Below are positions 49,310 through 59,278 of a stretch of 64,000 nucleotides of DNA, piece by piece; the first letter of the stretch is position 1, and each line of letters opens with the position of its first letter. The notes beneath the pieces are model-generated. The model made no database searches, was not told the DNA's origin, and was given only the letters and a program-made list of their open reading frames with translations. Position numbers and translations under genes: made by a program. Source of the stretch: Pseudomonas sp. B21-040 (GTDB lineage Bacteria > Pseudomonadota > Gammaproteobacteria > Pseudomonadales > Pseudomonadaceae); assembly GCF_024748695.1 (NCBI RefSeq), contig NZ_CP087176.1, positions 5,573,501 to 5,637,500 on the forward strand, read 5' to 3'.

Positions 49310-49738
49310 TCAGGCCGGCACACCCAAAATAATATGCGACGCCTTGATCACCGCCGTCGCACTCACACCCGGCGCCAGGCCCAGCTCTGCAACCGCTTCA
49401 CGGGTGACGATTGAATAAACCTCGCTGCCGCCATCGAGCTTGATCACCACTTCGGCATTCACTGCGCCATCGGTGACATTGGTGACGATGCCTTCCAGGC
49501 AGTTACGCGCCGAGAGACGAATGTCGCTGGACTCGGTCATCAGCATGACCCACGGCGCCTTCACCAGCGCAACCGCTTCCTTGCCGACCGCCAGGCCCAG
49601 GCTTTTCACGCTTTGCATGGTCACCACGGCGACCAGCTCATTGCCGCCCGGGAGTTTCAGCGAGACTTCGGCGTTGACCGCGCCCGGCTGCAGTTGACTG
49701 ATGGTGCCTTTGAATACGTTACGCGCGCTGACTTTCAC
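49310..49738 (-). CDS. Molybdopterin-binding (Mop/TOBE) protein
   Basis: Protein of 142 residues made of two tandem 68-residue TOBE/Mop repeats: the first starts KVSARNVFKGTISQL, the second RLSARNCLEGIVTNV, each followed by GAVNAEV. Such di-Mop proteins (molbindins) bind molybdate or tungstate in the cytoplasm and act as storage or sensor proteins. A perfect palindrome TTGTATACAA at 49764-49773 lies in its promoter region. Confidence 0.9.
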   Translation of the reverse strand: MKVSARNVFKGTISQLQPGAVNAEVSLKLPGGNELVAVVTMQSVKSLGLAVGKEAVALVKAPWVMLMTESSDIRLSARNCLEGIVTNVTDGAVNAEVVIKLDGGSEVYSIVTREAVAELGLAPGVSATAVIKASHIILGVPA

Positions 49739-49763
49739 GCTTTGTCTCCCTGAATGGAAATTA

Positions 49764-49773
49764 TTGTATACAA
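49764..49773. promoter_or_regulatory. Palindrome upstream of the Mop gene
   Basis: TTGTATACAA, a perfect 10-base palindrome 26 bases upstream of the Mop start. The sequence looks like an operator for a GntR-type repressor, but it also could be part of the promoter. No regulator gene is adjacent. Confidence 0.35.
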
Positions 49774-49873
49774 CTTAACCCATCATTCCGGATAACGTTG
49801 TGTGACGCAACGACGCACTCGGCTACCTCCACGCTTCAAACCCGGGATTGAGTACGACGCTGGAAAAAACAGC

Positions 49874-50968
49874 TTAGCGCGTGATCTTCAAAACCTGTCG
49901 CCGCTGGTGCTTTTCCAGCGCCAGATCGATCAAACGACTGACCAGTTCGCTGTAGGTCATGCCGGTGGCCTGCCAGAGCTTGGGGTACATGCTGATTCGG
50001 GTGAAGCCGGGTAACGAGTTGATCTCGTTGATCAGTACTTCGCCGCTGTCGGTGAGGAACACATCGACCCGCGCCAGCCCGGAGCAACCCAGCAGCTGGA
50101 ACGCTTCGACGGCCAACGCCCGGATGCGTTCGCTGGCCTCCACGCTGATGTCTGCCGGCACCACGACCTGCGCCGCCTGGTCATCGATGTATTTGCAGTC
50201 GTAGGAATAGAAGCCGCTGCTCACCACGATTTCACCACACCCGCTGGCGATAGCGTCTTCGTTGCCAAGCACTGCACACTCGATCTCACGGCCTTTGACG
50301 GCGGATTCGATCAGGACTTTTTCATCGAAACCCAGGGCCAGCTCCACAGCCGCTTCGTACTCGGTTGCGTCGTTGACCTTGCTCACGCCCACGGACGAAC
50401 CCTGGTTCGCCGGTTTGACGAACAACGGCAGGCCGAGCTTGCCCTGCACCTCGGCGAACCCGATACGCGCCGCCGTGGCGCGGGTCAGGGTGACGAACGG
50501 CGTGACCGCCAACCCGGCGTCACGCAGCAGGCGTTTGCTGATGTCCTTGTCCATGCACACCGCCGAACCCAGCACGTCGGAACCGACAAAGGGCAAGTCG
50601 GCCATGCGCAACAGGCCTTGCAGGCAACCGTCTTCACCCAGGGTGCCGTGGACAATCGGGAAGATCACATCGACGTGGCCCAGCAGTTCCTGACCGGTGG
50701 TTTCCACCAATTGCTGGCTGGCTTTTCCCGGCACCACCGCCAGTTCACGATTGGACTGATTGAGGGCGATCAGCGCCGGGTTTTCCTGATTGAGCAGGAA
50801 GTTCGAAGGGTCGTTGAGGTGCCAGTGGCCTTGCTTGTCGATGCCGATCAGCACCGGCTCGAAGCGCGAGCGGTCAAGTGCATCGACAATGTTCTTCGCC
50901 GATTGCAGCGATACTTCGTGCTCCGCCGAACGACCGCCAAAAATAATGCCTACCCGCAATTTACTCAT
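49874..50968 (-). CDS. ddl: D-alanine--D-alanine ligase
   Basis: ATP-grasp enzyme making D-Ala-D-Ala for peptidoglycan, 364 residues, the longer DdlA-like form. Markers: [19 protein letters not shown] at the N-terminus, [29 protein letters not shown] and the C-terminal [20 protein letters not shown]. Not in a mur/fts cluster, so it is a second ddl copy next to the usual ddlB of the division cluster (inference from pseudomonad genomes). Confidence 0.94.
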   Translation of the reverse strand: MSKLRVGIIFGGRSAEHEVSLQSAKNIVDALDRSRFEPVLIGIDKQGHWHLNDPSNFLLNQENPALIALNQSNRELAVVPGKASQQLVETTGQELLGHVDVIFPIVHGTLGEDGCLQGLLRMADLPFVGSDVLGSAVCMDKDISKRLLRDAGLAVTPFVTLTRATAARIGFAEVQGKLGLPLFVKPANQGSSVGVSKVNDATEYEAAVELALGFDEKVLIESAVKGREIECAVLGNEDAIASGCGEIVVSSGFYSYDCKYIDDQAAQVVVPADISVEASERIRALAVEAFQLLGCSGLARVDVFLTDSGEVLINEINSLPGFTRISMYPKLWQATGMTYSELVSRLIDLALEKHQRRQVLKITR

Positions 50969-51133
50969 TCAAGACACCTCAACGATTGGCCACTCACTGT
51001 GTACCGGACAGCAGAGGGAACCTTGCAACATTTGCCTAGGGTTTTCTACCCGACGGACGCGTTTTATCGGTGGGAAGACAGAGGGTCAACCACTGGGTTA
51101 ACGTGTTCTTCATCGCGTTCAAGACACAACACC

Positions 51134-51946
51134 ATGGCCAAGCAGACGCTCCCCATCGACTGGTTCCACCGCGCGCCCGACGTCGGCGGGCTGCAGCGTT
51201 TCGAAGCGTTTTTTTCCGGCCACGGCTACGACCTTCATCGTCACGACACCTACGCCATCGGCCGAACCCTGGCCGGCGTGCAGAGCTTTCAGTACCGAGG
51301 AGGATGGCGCCATAGCCTGCCGGGCGGGACCCTGGTGTTGCACCCGGACGAAGTCCACGATGGCGAGGCCGGCACCGAGGCCGGTTTCAAATACCGAATG
51401 ATGTACATCGAACCGGCGCTGATCCAGCAGATGCTCGGCGGTCAGCCGCTGCCGTTCATCAAGACCGGACTATCGACTGACCCTCGCCTGTTCGCCGCCA
51501 CCGATGTGCTGCTGCGAAGCCTCGATTGCCCGCTCGACCCGTTGGAAGAACAGGACGCGCTGTACGATCTGGCGCAAGCCCTGAGCAGCGTTTCGGGAGC
51601 GACCGGCGTCCCGCGCCAATCCTTCGATTACGTGGCCGCCGAACGTGCGCGGGAGTTCATCCACAGCGCACTCGATCGCACTGTGACCCTGGAGGAACTG
51701 GCGCACCACAGCGGTCGTGATCGGTGGAGCCTGTCACGCGACTTTCGCCTTCTGTTTGGCACCAGCCCCTATCGATACCTGACGATGCGACGCCTGGACC
51801 TGGTCCGTTCGCTGCTGATCCAGGGCCAGCCACTGGTCAGTGCCGCGCTGATTGCCGGCTTCACCGACCAGAGCCACATGACCCGGCAATTCAGCAAAAC
51901 CTACGGTCTGTCGCCGGCTCGCTGGATGAAAATGCACCGTCGCTGA
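51134..51946 (+). CDS. AraC family transcriptional regulator
   Basis: Regulator of 270 residues: cupin sensor (YDLHRHDTYAIGRTLAGVQSF, HPDEVHDGEAG) and C-terminal double helix-turn-helix (TLEELAHHSGRDRWSLSRDFRLLFG, FTDQSHMTRQFSKTYG). It is a distant paralogue of the regulator at 41351, with the same HxHDxYAIG motif. ATG 51134 lacks a strong ribosome site. The cupin gene 76 bases downstream on the same strand is a likely partner. Confidence 0.88.
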   Translation: MAKQTLPIDWFHRAPDVGGLQRFEAFFSGHGYDLHRHDTYAIGRTLAGVQSFQYRGGWRHSLPGGTLVLHPDEVHDGEAGTEAGFKYRMMYIEPALIQQMLGGQPLPFIKTGLSTDPRLFAATDVLLRSLDCPLDPLEEQDALYDLAQALSSVSGATGVPRQSFDYVAAERAREFIHSALDRTVTLEELAHHSGRDRWSLSRDFRLLFGTSPYRYLTMRRLDLVRSLLIQGQPLVSAALIAGFTDQSHMTRQFSKTYGLSPARWMKMHRR

Positions 51947-52022
51947 GCCACGCACAATCGTACAAGAAGCTGACCGATACGCGGGTTATCGTGGGTTCAC
52001 GATCAACCTGGAGAACCGCTTC

Positions 52023-52391
52023 ATGAGCGCTTACAAAAGCCTGAACTTCGCTGAAAAAATCGCCCGGATCGACGCACACTGGGCGCCTCGGGTCATCGCC
52101 GAAATGAACGACTATCAGTTCAAGGTAGTAAAGCTGCTAGGGGATTTCATCTGGCACGATCACCTGGAAACCGACGAAACCTTCATCGTCATCGAAGGGC
52201 AATTGCGCCTCGACTTTCGCGATGGCCACGTGCTGGTGAATGCCGGTGAAATGTTCGTGGTGCCCAAGGGCGTCGAGCACAAACCGTCTGCCGATCAGGA
52301 AGTAAAGTTGCTGCTGATCGAGCCCAAGGGTGTGCTGAATACCGGCAGCGAAGGTGGCGAACGGACCGCATTGAATGACGTCTGGGTGTGA
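52023..52391 (+). CDS. Cupin domain protein
   Basis: Small single-cupin protein of 122 residues. The metal motif is HDHLETDETFIVIEG (His, His, Glu) in the first half and GVEHKPSADQEV (His) in the second. No catalytic assignment possible. ATG 52023 overlaps the end of a CTTC run, ribosome site GGAGAACCGC. Probably co-transcribed with the AraC gene upstream, which could respond to the same compound. Confidence 0.86.
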   Translation: MSAYKSLNFAEKIARIDAHWAPRVIAEMNDYQFKVVKLLGDFIWHDHLETDETFIVIEGQLRLDFRDGHVLVNAGEMFVVPKGVEHKPSADQEVKLLLIEPKGVLNTGSEGGERTALNDVWV

Positions 52392-52402
52392 ACCTGGCGG
52401 GT

Positions 52403-52999
52403 TTACGCCAGGGTCTTGCCGTCCACCGGGTCGCCGATTGTCAAGAAATGCCCGCCTGCCACATGGTGCAGGGTGCGCAATGCATCCTGCCCTTCGAAGT
52501 GCCAGCGTCCGTCGCTGAATACCCGCTCATCGGCCTGAGCGGCAATCACCTCAGCCAGGAACAGATCGTACTGCTGATGATTGTTGGGCTCCGGCAGCAG
52601 TCGACATTCCAGCCATGCAACGCAGCCTTCGAGCATCGGCGCGTCAATCAATTCGCCACTGAAAGTTTGCAAGCCATAAGCCTGAAACTTGTCCTGGCCT
52701 TGGCCTTGGGTCAATTCCAGGCCTGATGTCGAACCAACGGTCTGCGTGATATCGGCTTGAGCCGCGCAAGGAACGTTCAGCACGAACGTCCCCGAGGCCT
52801 CGAGCAGTTGCCGGGTCCAGGTGGATTTATCCAGCACCACGGCAATTTTCGGCGGTTCGAAATCCAGCGGCATGGCCCAGGCGGCGGCCATGATGTTGCG
52901 CTGACCGTCATGGGCTGCGCTCACCAGTACGGTGGGCCCGTGATTGAGCAAACGGTAAGCCTTGGGCAAAGGAACCGGCCGGCGGTGGGAAGCGCTCAT
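52403..52999 (-). CDS. Flavin reductase family protein
   Basis: FMN-binding split-barrel protein of 198 residues, with GPTVLVSAAHDGQRNIMAAAWAMPLDFEPPKIAVVLD and TFVLNVPCAA typical of flavin reductase-like domains (DIM6/NTAB). Could reduce flavin for a partner monooxygenase, but no such gene is adjacent. Convergent with the cupin gene. Confidence 0.87.
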   Translation of the reverse strand: MSASHRRPVPLPKAYRLLNHGPTVLVSAAHDGQRNIMAAAWAMPLDFEPPKIAVVLDKSTWTRQLLEASGTFVLNVPCAAQADITQTVGSTSGLELTQGQGQDKFQAYGLQTFSGELIDAPMLEGCVAWLECRLLPEPNNHQQYDLFLAEVIAAQADERVFSDGRWHFEGQDALRTLHHVAGGHFLTIGDPVDGKTLA

Positions 53000-53050
53000 G
53001 GTGTCTGCTCCTGAAAAGAGCCGATTGTAGCGATTTCCACCGCGCTGGCA

Positions 53051-54367
53051 TCAAGTCGCGAGCTGATTGGCAAACTGCCCGACCGCGTTCACCACTTTCT
53101 GCGCACCGTCCTGAATCTCGACGATCACTGTGCCCGCCTCCGCCGCCAGCGCCAGGCCTTGTTCGGCCTGGAGCTTGCCGTCGGTCATCAGGGCCACGGC
53201 ATTGCGCGCCATCTCCTGGTTCTGACGCACGACACCGACAATCTCATCGGTGGCCTGGCTGGTGCGAGAGGCCAACTGTCGAACCTCGTCTGCGACCACG
53301 GCAAACCCTCGGCCCTGTTCGCCAGCCCGAGCCGCCTCGATGGCCGCGTTGAGCGCCAGCAGGTTGGTCTGTTCGGCGATGCCGCTGATGGTTTTGACGA
53401 TGGTGCCGATCACCAGCGATTGCTCATTCAAGGCTTCGATGCCATCGCCCGCGGTTTGCATGTGCTTCGCCAGGTCGCGCATCACATCCACCGCCTGAGT
53501 CACCACGGCCGTGCCGCGCTGGGCGCTCTGGTCGGTCTGCTGAGAGGTGCTGTAGGCGATGTTCGCCGCTTGCGCCACGGCGTTCTCCTGATTGACCTGA
53601 TCGGTAATCACAGTGGCGAACTTCACCACTTTGTAGAGCTTGTTGTTGGCGTCGACCACCGGGTTGTAAGAGGCCTCCAGCCAGACCATACGCCCATGGC
53701 TGTCGAAGCGTTTGAAACGGCCGGCGACAAACTCACCGGCGTTCAGGCGGCGCCAGAAATCCTGGTATTCAGTGCTGTTGAATTCCTGCGGATCACAGAA
53801 CGTGCGGTGATGTTTACCTTTGATTTGCGCCAGGCTGTAACCCATGCCGCTGAGGAACCGATCATTGGCTGTCAGCACGTTGCCGTCCAGATCGAACTCG
53901 ATGACTGCCGTTGAACGCACCAGCGCGCCGATCAGGTTCTCGTGCTCGCGAGACGCTTCGATGGTGCGGGTCAGGTCGCTGGAGTAAAGCGAGAAGTGTT
54001 TGATCCGGCCATCCGCCGAGCGCACTGGCTGAAAAATCGAGCGCAACCACGCTTCCTGGCCATTGCCACGCAGCAAGCGAACGGCCCCGGCGAAATGCTC
54101 GCCGCGGGTCAGCGCGTTTTGGAAGCGGCGGTGGAATTCATCGGACTTCACATGCACGGGGACGATGTCTTCGATGTGCCGGCCGACCAGGTCGGCGCTC
54201 TTGTAGAGCATTTCGCCGATGAAGTTCTGGTTGGCCGACTGAATCCGCCCATCAGGATCAAGGGTCAGGACCAGCATCTCGCTTTCCAGGCTGTCCTTCA
54301 CTTGCTGAAGGCTGGAGAGTTCTTCGCGAAGAGCCGACAGCTCCTGCTTCAAGCGTTTGTTGAACAT
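53051..54367 (-). CDS. PAS-PAS methyl-accepting chemotaxis protein (BdlA-like)
   Basis: Soluble chemoreceptor of 438 residues without membrane segments: an N-terminal coiled coil ([19 protein letters not shown]), two PAS domains (about 45-150 and 165-280; both with the DxxGxIxxANxxF pattern), and a short signalling domain ending FANQLAT. This architecture is that of BdlA, the biofilm dispersion regulator, and of Aer-like energy sensors; identity with BdlA is not established. ATG 54367 has a weak ribosome site. Confidence 0.9.
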   Translation of the reverse strand: MFNKRLKQELSALREELSSLQQVKDSLESEMLVLTLDPDGRIQSANQNFIGEMLYKSADLVGRHIEDIVPVHVKSDEFHRRFQNALTRGEHFAGAVRLLRGNGQEAWLRSIFQPVRSADGRIKHFSLYSSDLTRTIEASREHENLIGALVRSTAVIEFDLDGNVLTANDRFLSGMGYSLAQIKGKHHRTFCDPQEFNSTEYQDFWRRLNAGEFVAGRFKRFDSHGRMVWLEASYNPVVDANNKLYKVVKFATVITDQVNQENAVAQAANIAYSTSQQTDQSAQRGTAVVTQAVDVMRDLAKHMQTAGDGIEALNEQSLVIGTIVKTISGIAEQTNLLALNAAIEAARAGEQGRGFAVVADEVRQLASRTSQATDEIVGVVRQNQEMARNAVALMTDGKLQAEQGLALAAEAGTVIVEIQDGAQKVVNAVGQFANQLAT

Positions 54368-54495
54368 GGGAAGGTACCGATAGGCAGGAAATAGAGCGGG
54401 ATGCAGCCTAGCCATCGGCCTTGTGGGTGTTTTCTGAAGAGTGCCTCAGGGTTGTCCTACAAAAATAATTGCAACGCGAGGGATCTACCCTGCGA

Positions 54496-55809
54496 TTACA
54501 TCGCGCCAGCCGCTGCGCATTGGCCGGCTCTGGGCATCCGCGCACCAAAATACGCCGCGCTGCCGACGCCTACGGCCCCCATGACCGTACAGAACATCAC
54601 GCAAATCCATGGGCTCCACGGCATCAGACCGATCAGCAACAACGGTGTGATACTCGCCCACGCGGCGTAGGCAATGTTGTAGGTGAAGGAAATTCCTGAA
54701 ACGCGAACCCGCGCCGGGAACAGGCTGACCATCACCGACGGCACCGCGCCGACCACGCCGCAACTCAGACCGGCAATCGTGTACGCCAGACCGATCCAGT
54801 TGCCGCCAGTAATCAGGCAGGTATAGAGCACGCCAATACCCAGCGGCAGCAACAGGCTATAAAACATGACCGTGCGCCAGGCGCCGATGCGATCGACCAG
54901 CCAACCGGCGAGCACGCAGCCGATATTGAGGAACACGATGCCCAATGCACTCAAGGCGAAGGTGTGGCTGGCGGTCATGCCGAAGGTCTTTTGCATCATG
55001 GTCGGCGTGATGACCACGAAGACCACCACCGCTGAGGTCAGCACGCAGGTGAGGATCATCGCCGGCAACATCGCCAGGCGATGTTCGCGCAAGACCGTGC
55101 GCAGCGGCAGTTCGACGGCGGCATCGCGCTGGGCCTGCATCGCCATGAACACCGGGGTTTCATTCAGCCAGCGGCGCAGCCAGACGCCAATCACGCCGAA
55201 CACACCGCCCAACAGGAATGGATAACGCCAGGCGTAATCAAGGATTTCGGCCGGGGTGAACGCTTGTGCCAGAAAGGTCGCCGTCAGGGCGCCGATCAAG
55301 TAGCCAAAGGTCAATCCCGCCTGCAGGAAACCGAGCGCATAACCGCGATGCCCGGCCGGCGCGTGCTCGGCGACAAACACCCAGGCACTCGGCACTTCCC
55401 CGCCCACCGCCGCGCCTTGCAAAACGCGCAGGGCCAACAGCAGTAGCGGCGCGAAATATCCGATTTGCGCGTAGGTCGGCATGATCCCGATCAGCAGGCA
55501 CGGCAGCGCCATCATCAGGATGCTCAGGCTGAAGACCTTCTTGCGACCCAGTCGGTCGGCGAAATGCGCCATCAGAATCCCGCCCAACGGCCGCGCCAGA
55601 TAGCCGGTGACGAAGATGCCGAAACTTTGCAGCAGGCGCAGCCATTCGGGCATTTCTGGCGGGAAAAACAGTTGGCTAAGGGTCAGGGCGAAAAACACGA
55701 AGATGATGAAATCGTAGATTTCCAGCGCACCGCCCAGGGCCGCAAGGCCGAGGGTCTTGTAGTCCGAGCGGGTAAAAGGCGTCGGGCGCGAAGGGGTGTT
55801 GGCGGTCAT
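54496..55809 (-). CDS. MHS family MFS transporter
   Basis: Metabolite:H+ symporter of 437 residues, twelve membrane segments. Motifs: GGALEIYDFIIFVFFA (TM1), RPLGGILMAHFADRLGRKKV (loop 2-3) and GAAVGGEVPSAWVFVAEHAP (TM5), the MHS group that carries dicarboxylates, osmolytes and aromatic acids. Substrate unknown. Divergent from the atoE-type gene. Confidence 0.9.
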   Translation of the reverse strand: MTANTPSRPTPFTRSDYKTLGLAALGGALEIYDFIIFVFFALTLSQLFFPPEMPEWLRLLQSFGIFVTGYLARPLGGILMAHFADRLGRKKVFSLSILMMALPCLLIGIMPTYAQIGYFAPLLLLALRVLQGAAVGGEVPSAWVFVAEHAPAGHRGYALGFLQAGLTFGYLIGALTATFLAQAFTPAEILDYAWRYPFLLGGVFGVIGVWLRRWLNETPVFMAMQAQRDAAVELPLRTVLREHRLAMLPAMILTCVLTSAVVVFVVITPTMMQKTFGMTASHTFALSALGIVFLNIGCVLAGWLVDRIGAWRTVMFYSLLLPLGIGVLYTCLITGGNWIGLAYTIAGLSCGVVGAVPSVMVSLFPARVRVSGISFTYNIAYAAWASITPLLLIGLMPWSPWICVMFCTVMGAVGVGSAAYFGARMPRAGQCAAAGAM

Positions 55810-56011
55810 GAAAAAGAACTCTGCAACCGGTAAAAAACCAAGGCGCCCATGGTCTACGCAAACGCTTCCTCGGACAAGCCGTTAGACCATAGTCCTGTTT
55901 AGGTGAAACCTGGTCACAAAACAGCAACGGTTGATTTACTGTTGGCATCTGTCTAGACGGGCCTCTATGGCCCGAAAGACCACAATAAACATAACAATTC
56001 GAGGTTTTCCC

Positions 56012-57430
56012 GTGGCTGCTGCTATCGAAGATACCCGCTCCGCCCGTTTTGCCCTGCGCTGCTCAAGTTTTGCCGAGCGCTGGTTCCCCGACTCTTGGGT
56101 ATTTGCCGCGCTGGCGGTGATCATCGTCGCCGTGGCCACGCTGTTCATGGGCGCCAAACCGACTGATGCCGCCATGGCGTTCGGCGACGGCTTCTGGAGC
56201 CTGATTCCATTCACCATGCAGATGGCGTTCGTGGTCATTGGCGGCTATGTGGTCGCCAGTTCGCCGCCGGCGGTGAAACTGATCAACCGTCTGGCCCGTC
56301 TTCCGAAAAACGGTCGCTCGGCCGTGGCTTGGGTGGCGTTGATTTCCATGGTCGCTTCGCTATTGAACTGGGGTCTGTCGCTGGTGTTTGGCGGCTTGCT
56401 GGTGCGCGCCCTCGCCCGCCGTACCGATCTGAAAATGGATTACCGTGCCGCCGGCGCTGCCGTCTATCTGGGTCTTGGTGCGGTGTGGGCCTTGGGCCTG
56501 TCGTCCTCCGCTGCACAACTTCAAGCCAACCCGGCCAGCCTGCCGCCGTCTATCCTGGCGATCACCGGAGTCATTCCCTTCACCCAAACGATCTTTTTGT
56601 GGCAGTCCGGTGTAATGCTGCTGGCGCTGATCGTGGTCTCGCTGATCGTTGCCTACGCCACCGCACCAGGCCCCAACACGGCCCGAGACGCCAAAGCCTG
56701 TGGCGTCGACCCGAGTTTCAATCTGCCGCCACTGCAACCACGCACTCGCCCCGGCGAATGGCTGGAATACAGCCCGCTGCTGACCCTCTTGCTGGTGCTG
56801 CTGGCAGCTGGCTGGCTGTTTCACGAGTTTTCGACCAAACCGTTGCTCAGTGCCATCTCCGGGCTGAACACCTACAACTTCCTGTTCCTGATGCTCGGCG
56901 CGCTGCTGCACTGGCGCCCGCGCAGCTTCCTCGATGCCGTGGCCCGCGCGGTGCCGACCACCACCGGCGTGCTGATCCAGTTCCCGCTGTACGGCTCGAT
57001 CGCCGCCTTGATGACCACGGTCAAAGGCGCTGATGCCCAGACCCTGGCACACCACATCTCGACCTTCTTCGTCAGCATCGCCTCCCACGACACCTATGCG
57101 GTGCTGATGGGCGTGTACTCGGCGATTCTCGGCTTCTTCATCCCGTCCGGCGGCGGCAAGTGGATCATCGAAGCGCCATACGTCATGCAAGTGGCCACCG
57201 ACCTCAATTACCACTTGGGCTGGGCCGTGCAGATCTACAACGCAGCCGAAGCCCTGCCGAACCTGATCAACCCGTTCTACATGCTGCCGCTGCTGGGCGT
57301 GCTCGGATTGAAGGCGCGTGACCTGATCGGGTTTTCGTTTGTGCAGTTGCTGGTGCACACGCCGCTGGTGCTGTTTCTGCTATGGGCGCTGGGCACGACG
57401 CTGACGTATACGGCGCCGGTGATGCCTTGA
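56012..57430 (+). CDS. Short-chain fatty acid transporter (AtoE/TIGR00366)
   Basis: Inner-membrane permease of 472 residues, about eleven membrane segments, similar to E. coli AtoE for short-chain fatty acids. Blocks SLLNWGLSLVFGGLLVRALARR, LGLSSSAAQLQANPASLP and FFIPSGGGKWIIEAPYVMQVA match the family. I start at GTG 56012 (AAAIEDTRSARF follows) because GAGG lies seven bases before; the open frame begins upstream at 55931. No acetoacetate CoA-transferase genes adjacent. Confidence 0.9.
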   Translation: MAAAIEDTRSARFALRCSSFAERWFPDSWVFAALAVIIVAVATLFMGAKPTDAAMAFGDGFWSLIPFTMQMAFVVIGGYVVASSPPAVKLINRLARLPKNGRSAVAWVALISMVASLLNWGLSLVFGGLLVRALARRTDLKMDYRAAGAAVYLGLGAVWALGLSSSAAQLQANPASLPPSILAITGVIPFTQTIFLWQSGVMLLALIVVSLIVAYATAPGPNTARDAKACGVDPSFNLPPLQPRTRPGEWLEYSPLLTLLLVLLAAGWLFHEFSTKPLLSAISGLNTYNFLFLMLGALLHWRPRSFLDAVARAVPTTTGVLIQFPLYGSIAALMTTVKGADAQTLAHHISTFFVSIASHDTYAVLMGVYSAILGFFIPSGGGKWIIEAPYVMQVATDLNYHLGWAVQIYNAAEALPNLINPFYMLPLLGVLGLKARDLIGFSFVQLLVHTPLVLFLLWALGTTLTYTAPVMP

Positions 57431-57442
57431 GCCCGATCAATG

Positions 57443-57472
57443 CACTGAGCTATGTAAAATAATAGCTCAGTG
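57443..57472. terminator. Hairpin after the AtoE gene
   Basis: CACTGAGCTAT-GTAAAATA-ATAGCTCAGTG, a perfect 11-base inverted repeat 13 bases after the stop. A T-rich run is missing, so termination would be rho-dependent or weak. The remaining space to 57570 is AT-rich and likely holds the hscC promoter. Confidence 0.5.
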
Positions 57473-57569
57473 CCACTACTTTCCTTTGCCGGCTCCACTG
57501 CTCCAGTAATATCCTTGGACGGATATTAACTGTTTCAGTTTTTTGCAAACCGCAAAGGGAGTTCACGTG

Positions 57570-59267
57570 ATGATCGTAGGGATTGACCTGGGGACCACCA
57601 ACAGCCTCGTCGCCGTTTGGCGGGGCGAGTCGAGCGAGTTGGTGCCCAATGCCCTGGGCCAGTTCCTCACACCGAGCGTGGTCGGTCTCGATGATCAGGG
57701 TCGGGTGCTGGTCGGCCAGGCAGCCCGTGAGCGGTTGCACACCCACTCGCGCCAAACCGCGTCACTGTTCAAGCGCCACATGGGCAGCGCCACCGAAGTG
57801 CGCCTCGGGGACAGGACATTCCGCCCCGAAGAGCTCTCGGCATTGGTGCTCAAGAGCCTGAAGGAAGACGTCGAACGGGCCTTCGGTGAGACGGTGCATG
57901 AAGCGGTCATTAGCGTCCCGGCCTATTTCAGCGATGCCCAGCGCAAAGCCACGCGCATTGCCGGGGAACTGGCCGGCTTGAAGGTTGAAAAACTGATCAA
58001 CGAACCGACGGCGGCAGCGCTGGCGTATGGGTTGCATCAACGCGACAAGGAAACCTCGTTCCTGGTTTTCGACCTCGGTGGCGGCACCTTCGACGTGTCG
58101 ATCCTGGAGCTCTTCGACGGTGTGATGGAAGTGCGCGCCAGCGCCGGCGACAACTTTCTGGGCGGTGAGGATTTCGACAGCGTGCTACTTGAGCACTTTC
58201 TTGACCACCATCGCACCACCGACAACTTCCCGGACCGCGCCAGCGTTATCCAGCCATTACGGCGCGAAGCCGAGCGCGTGCGCAAAGCCCTGGGCCAGGA
58301 AAACAGTGTGGAGTTCAGCCTGCGGGTGGATGGCCAACAATGGTCGCAGACCATCACCCAACAGCAACTGGCCACCCTCTACACGCCGCTGCTTGAACGC
58401 TTGCGCACACCGATCGAACGCGCGTTGCGAGATGCGCGCATTCGGGTCAGCGATCTCGACGAAATCCTGCTGGTAGGCGGCACGACACGCATGCCGCTGG
58501 TGCGCAAACTCGCGGCGGGACTGTTTGGCCGCTTCCCGTCCATCAGCCTCGACCCGGACGAAGTGGTGGCCCACGGCGCAGCTATTCAAGCGGCACTGAA
58601 AGCCCGCTCCGCCGCGCTGGAAGAAGTGGTGCTGACAGACGTCTGCTCTTACACCTTGGGCATCGAGACCTCGACCCAAATTGGCCAGCAATTCGAAAGT
58701 GGCCATTACCTGCCGATCATCGAGCGCAACAGCATCGTGCCGGTGAGCCGGGTCAAAACCGTTTACACCCTGCAAGACAACCAGGAATGCGTGCGACTGA
58801 AGATCTTTCAAGGCGAGAGCCGCTTGGTCAAAGATAACGTCGCGCTGGGTGAACTGGACATCAAAGTGCCTAAACGCAAGGCCGGTGAAGTGGCGCTGGA
58901 CGTGCGCTTCACCTACGACAACAACGGCCTGCTGGAAGCTCAGGTGGTCGTGCCGCTGACCGGCGACTTGCATTCGTTGGTGATCGAGAACAATCCCGGC
59001 GTACTCACCGCCGAAGAGATTCAAGAGCGCTTGCAGGGCCTGGCGTTGCTGAAGATCCATCCTCGTGATCAGCAGGTCAACACCGTGTTGACGGCACGCC
59101 TTGAGCGTCTGTATCAGGAAAGTCTGGGGCAGATGCGTGACCAGATTGGTCAGTGGGCCCGGCAATTCCAGAGCGTGCTGGAGTCCCAGGACGAACGCCG
59201 GATCCGTGAAGCGCGCAGCGAGCTGACCCTGCAATTGAGCAACCTCGACAGCGGCCTCTGGCAATAA
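57570..59267 (+). CDS. hscC: Hsp70 family chaperone HscC
   Basis: Specialised Hsp70 of 565 residues, shorter than DnaK (about 640). The ATPase domain shows [37 protein letters not shown] and LVGGTTRMP; the substrate-binding part is short and ends SNLDSGLWQ without the DnaK EEVD tail. ATG 57570 is chosen, GTG 57567 possible; GGGAG precedes both. The J-protein gene follows after 11 bases, as in the E. coli hscC-djlB/djlC system, so they form one chaperone unit. Confidence 0.92.
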   Translation: MIVGIDLGTTNSLVAVWRGESSELVPNALGQFLTPSVVGLDDQGRVLVGQAARERLHTHSRQTASLFKRHMGSATEVRLGDRTFRPEELSALVLKSLKEDVERAFGETVHEAVISVPAYFSDAQRKATRIAGELAGLKVEKLINEPTAAALAYGLHQRDKETSFLVFDLGGGTFDVSILELFDGVMEVRASAGDNFLGGEDFDSVLLEHFLDHHRTTDNFPDRASVIQPLRREAERVRKALGQENSVEFSLRVDGQQWSQTITQQQLATLYTPLLERLRTPIERALRDARIRVSDLDEILLVGGTTRMPLVRKLAAGLFGRFPSISLDPDEVVAHGAAIQAALKARSAALEEVVLTDVCSYTLGIETSTQIGQQFESGHYLPIIERNSIVPVSRVKTVYTLQDNQECVRLKIFQGESRLVKDNVALGELDIKVPKRKAGEVALDVRFTYDNNGLLEAQVVVPLTGDLHSLVIENNPGVLTAEEIQERLQGLALLKIHPRDQQVNTVLTARLERLYQESLGQMRDQIGQWARQFQSVLESQDERRIREARSELTLQLSNLDSGLWQ

Positions 59268-59278
59268 GGAGCCGCGAC

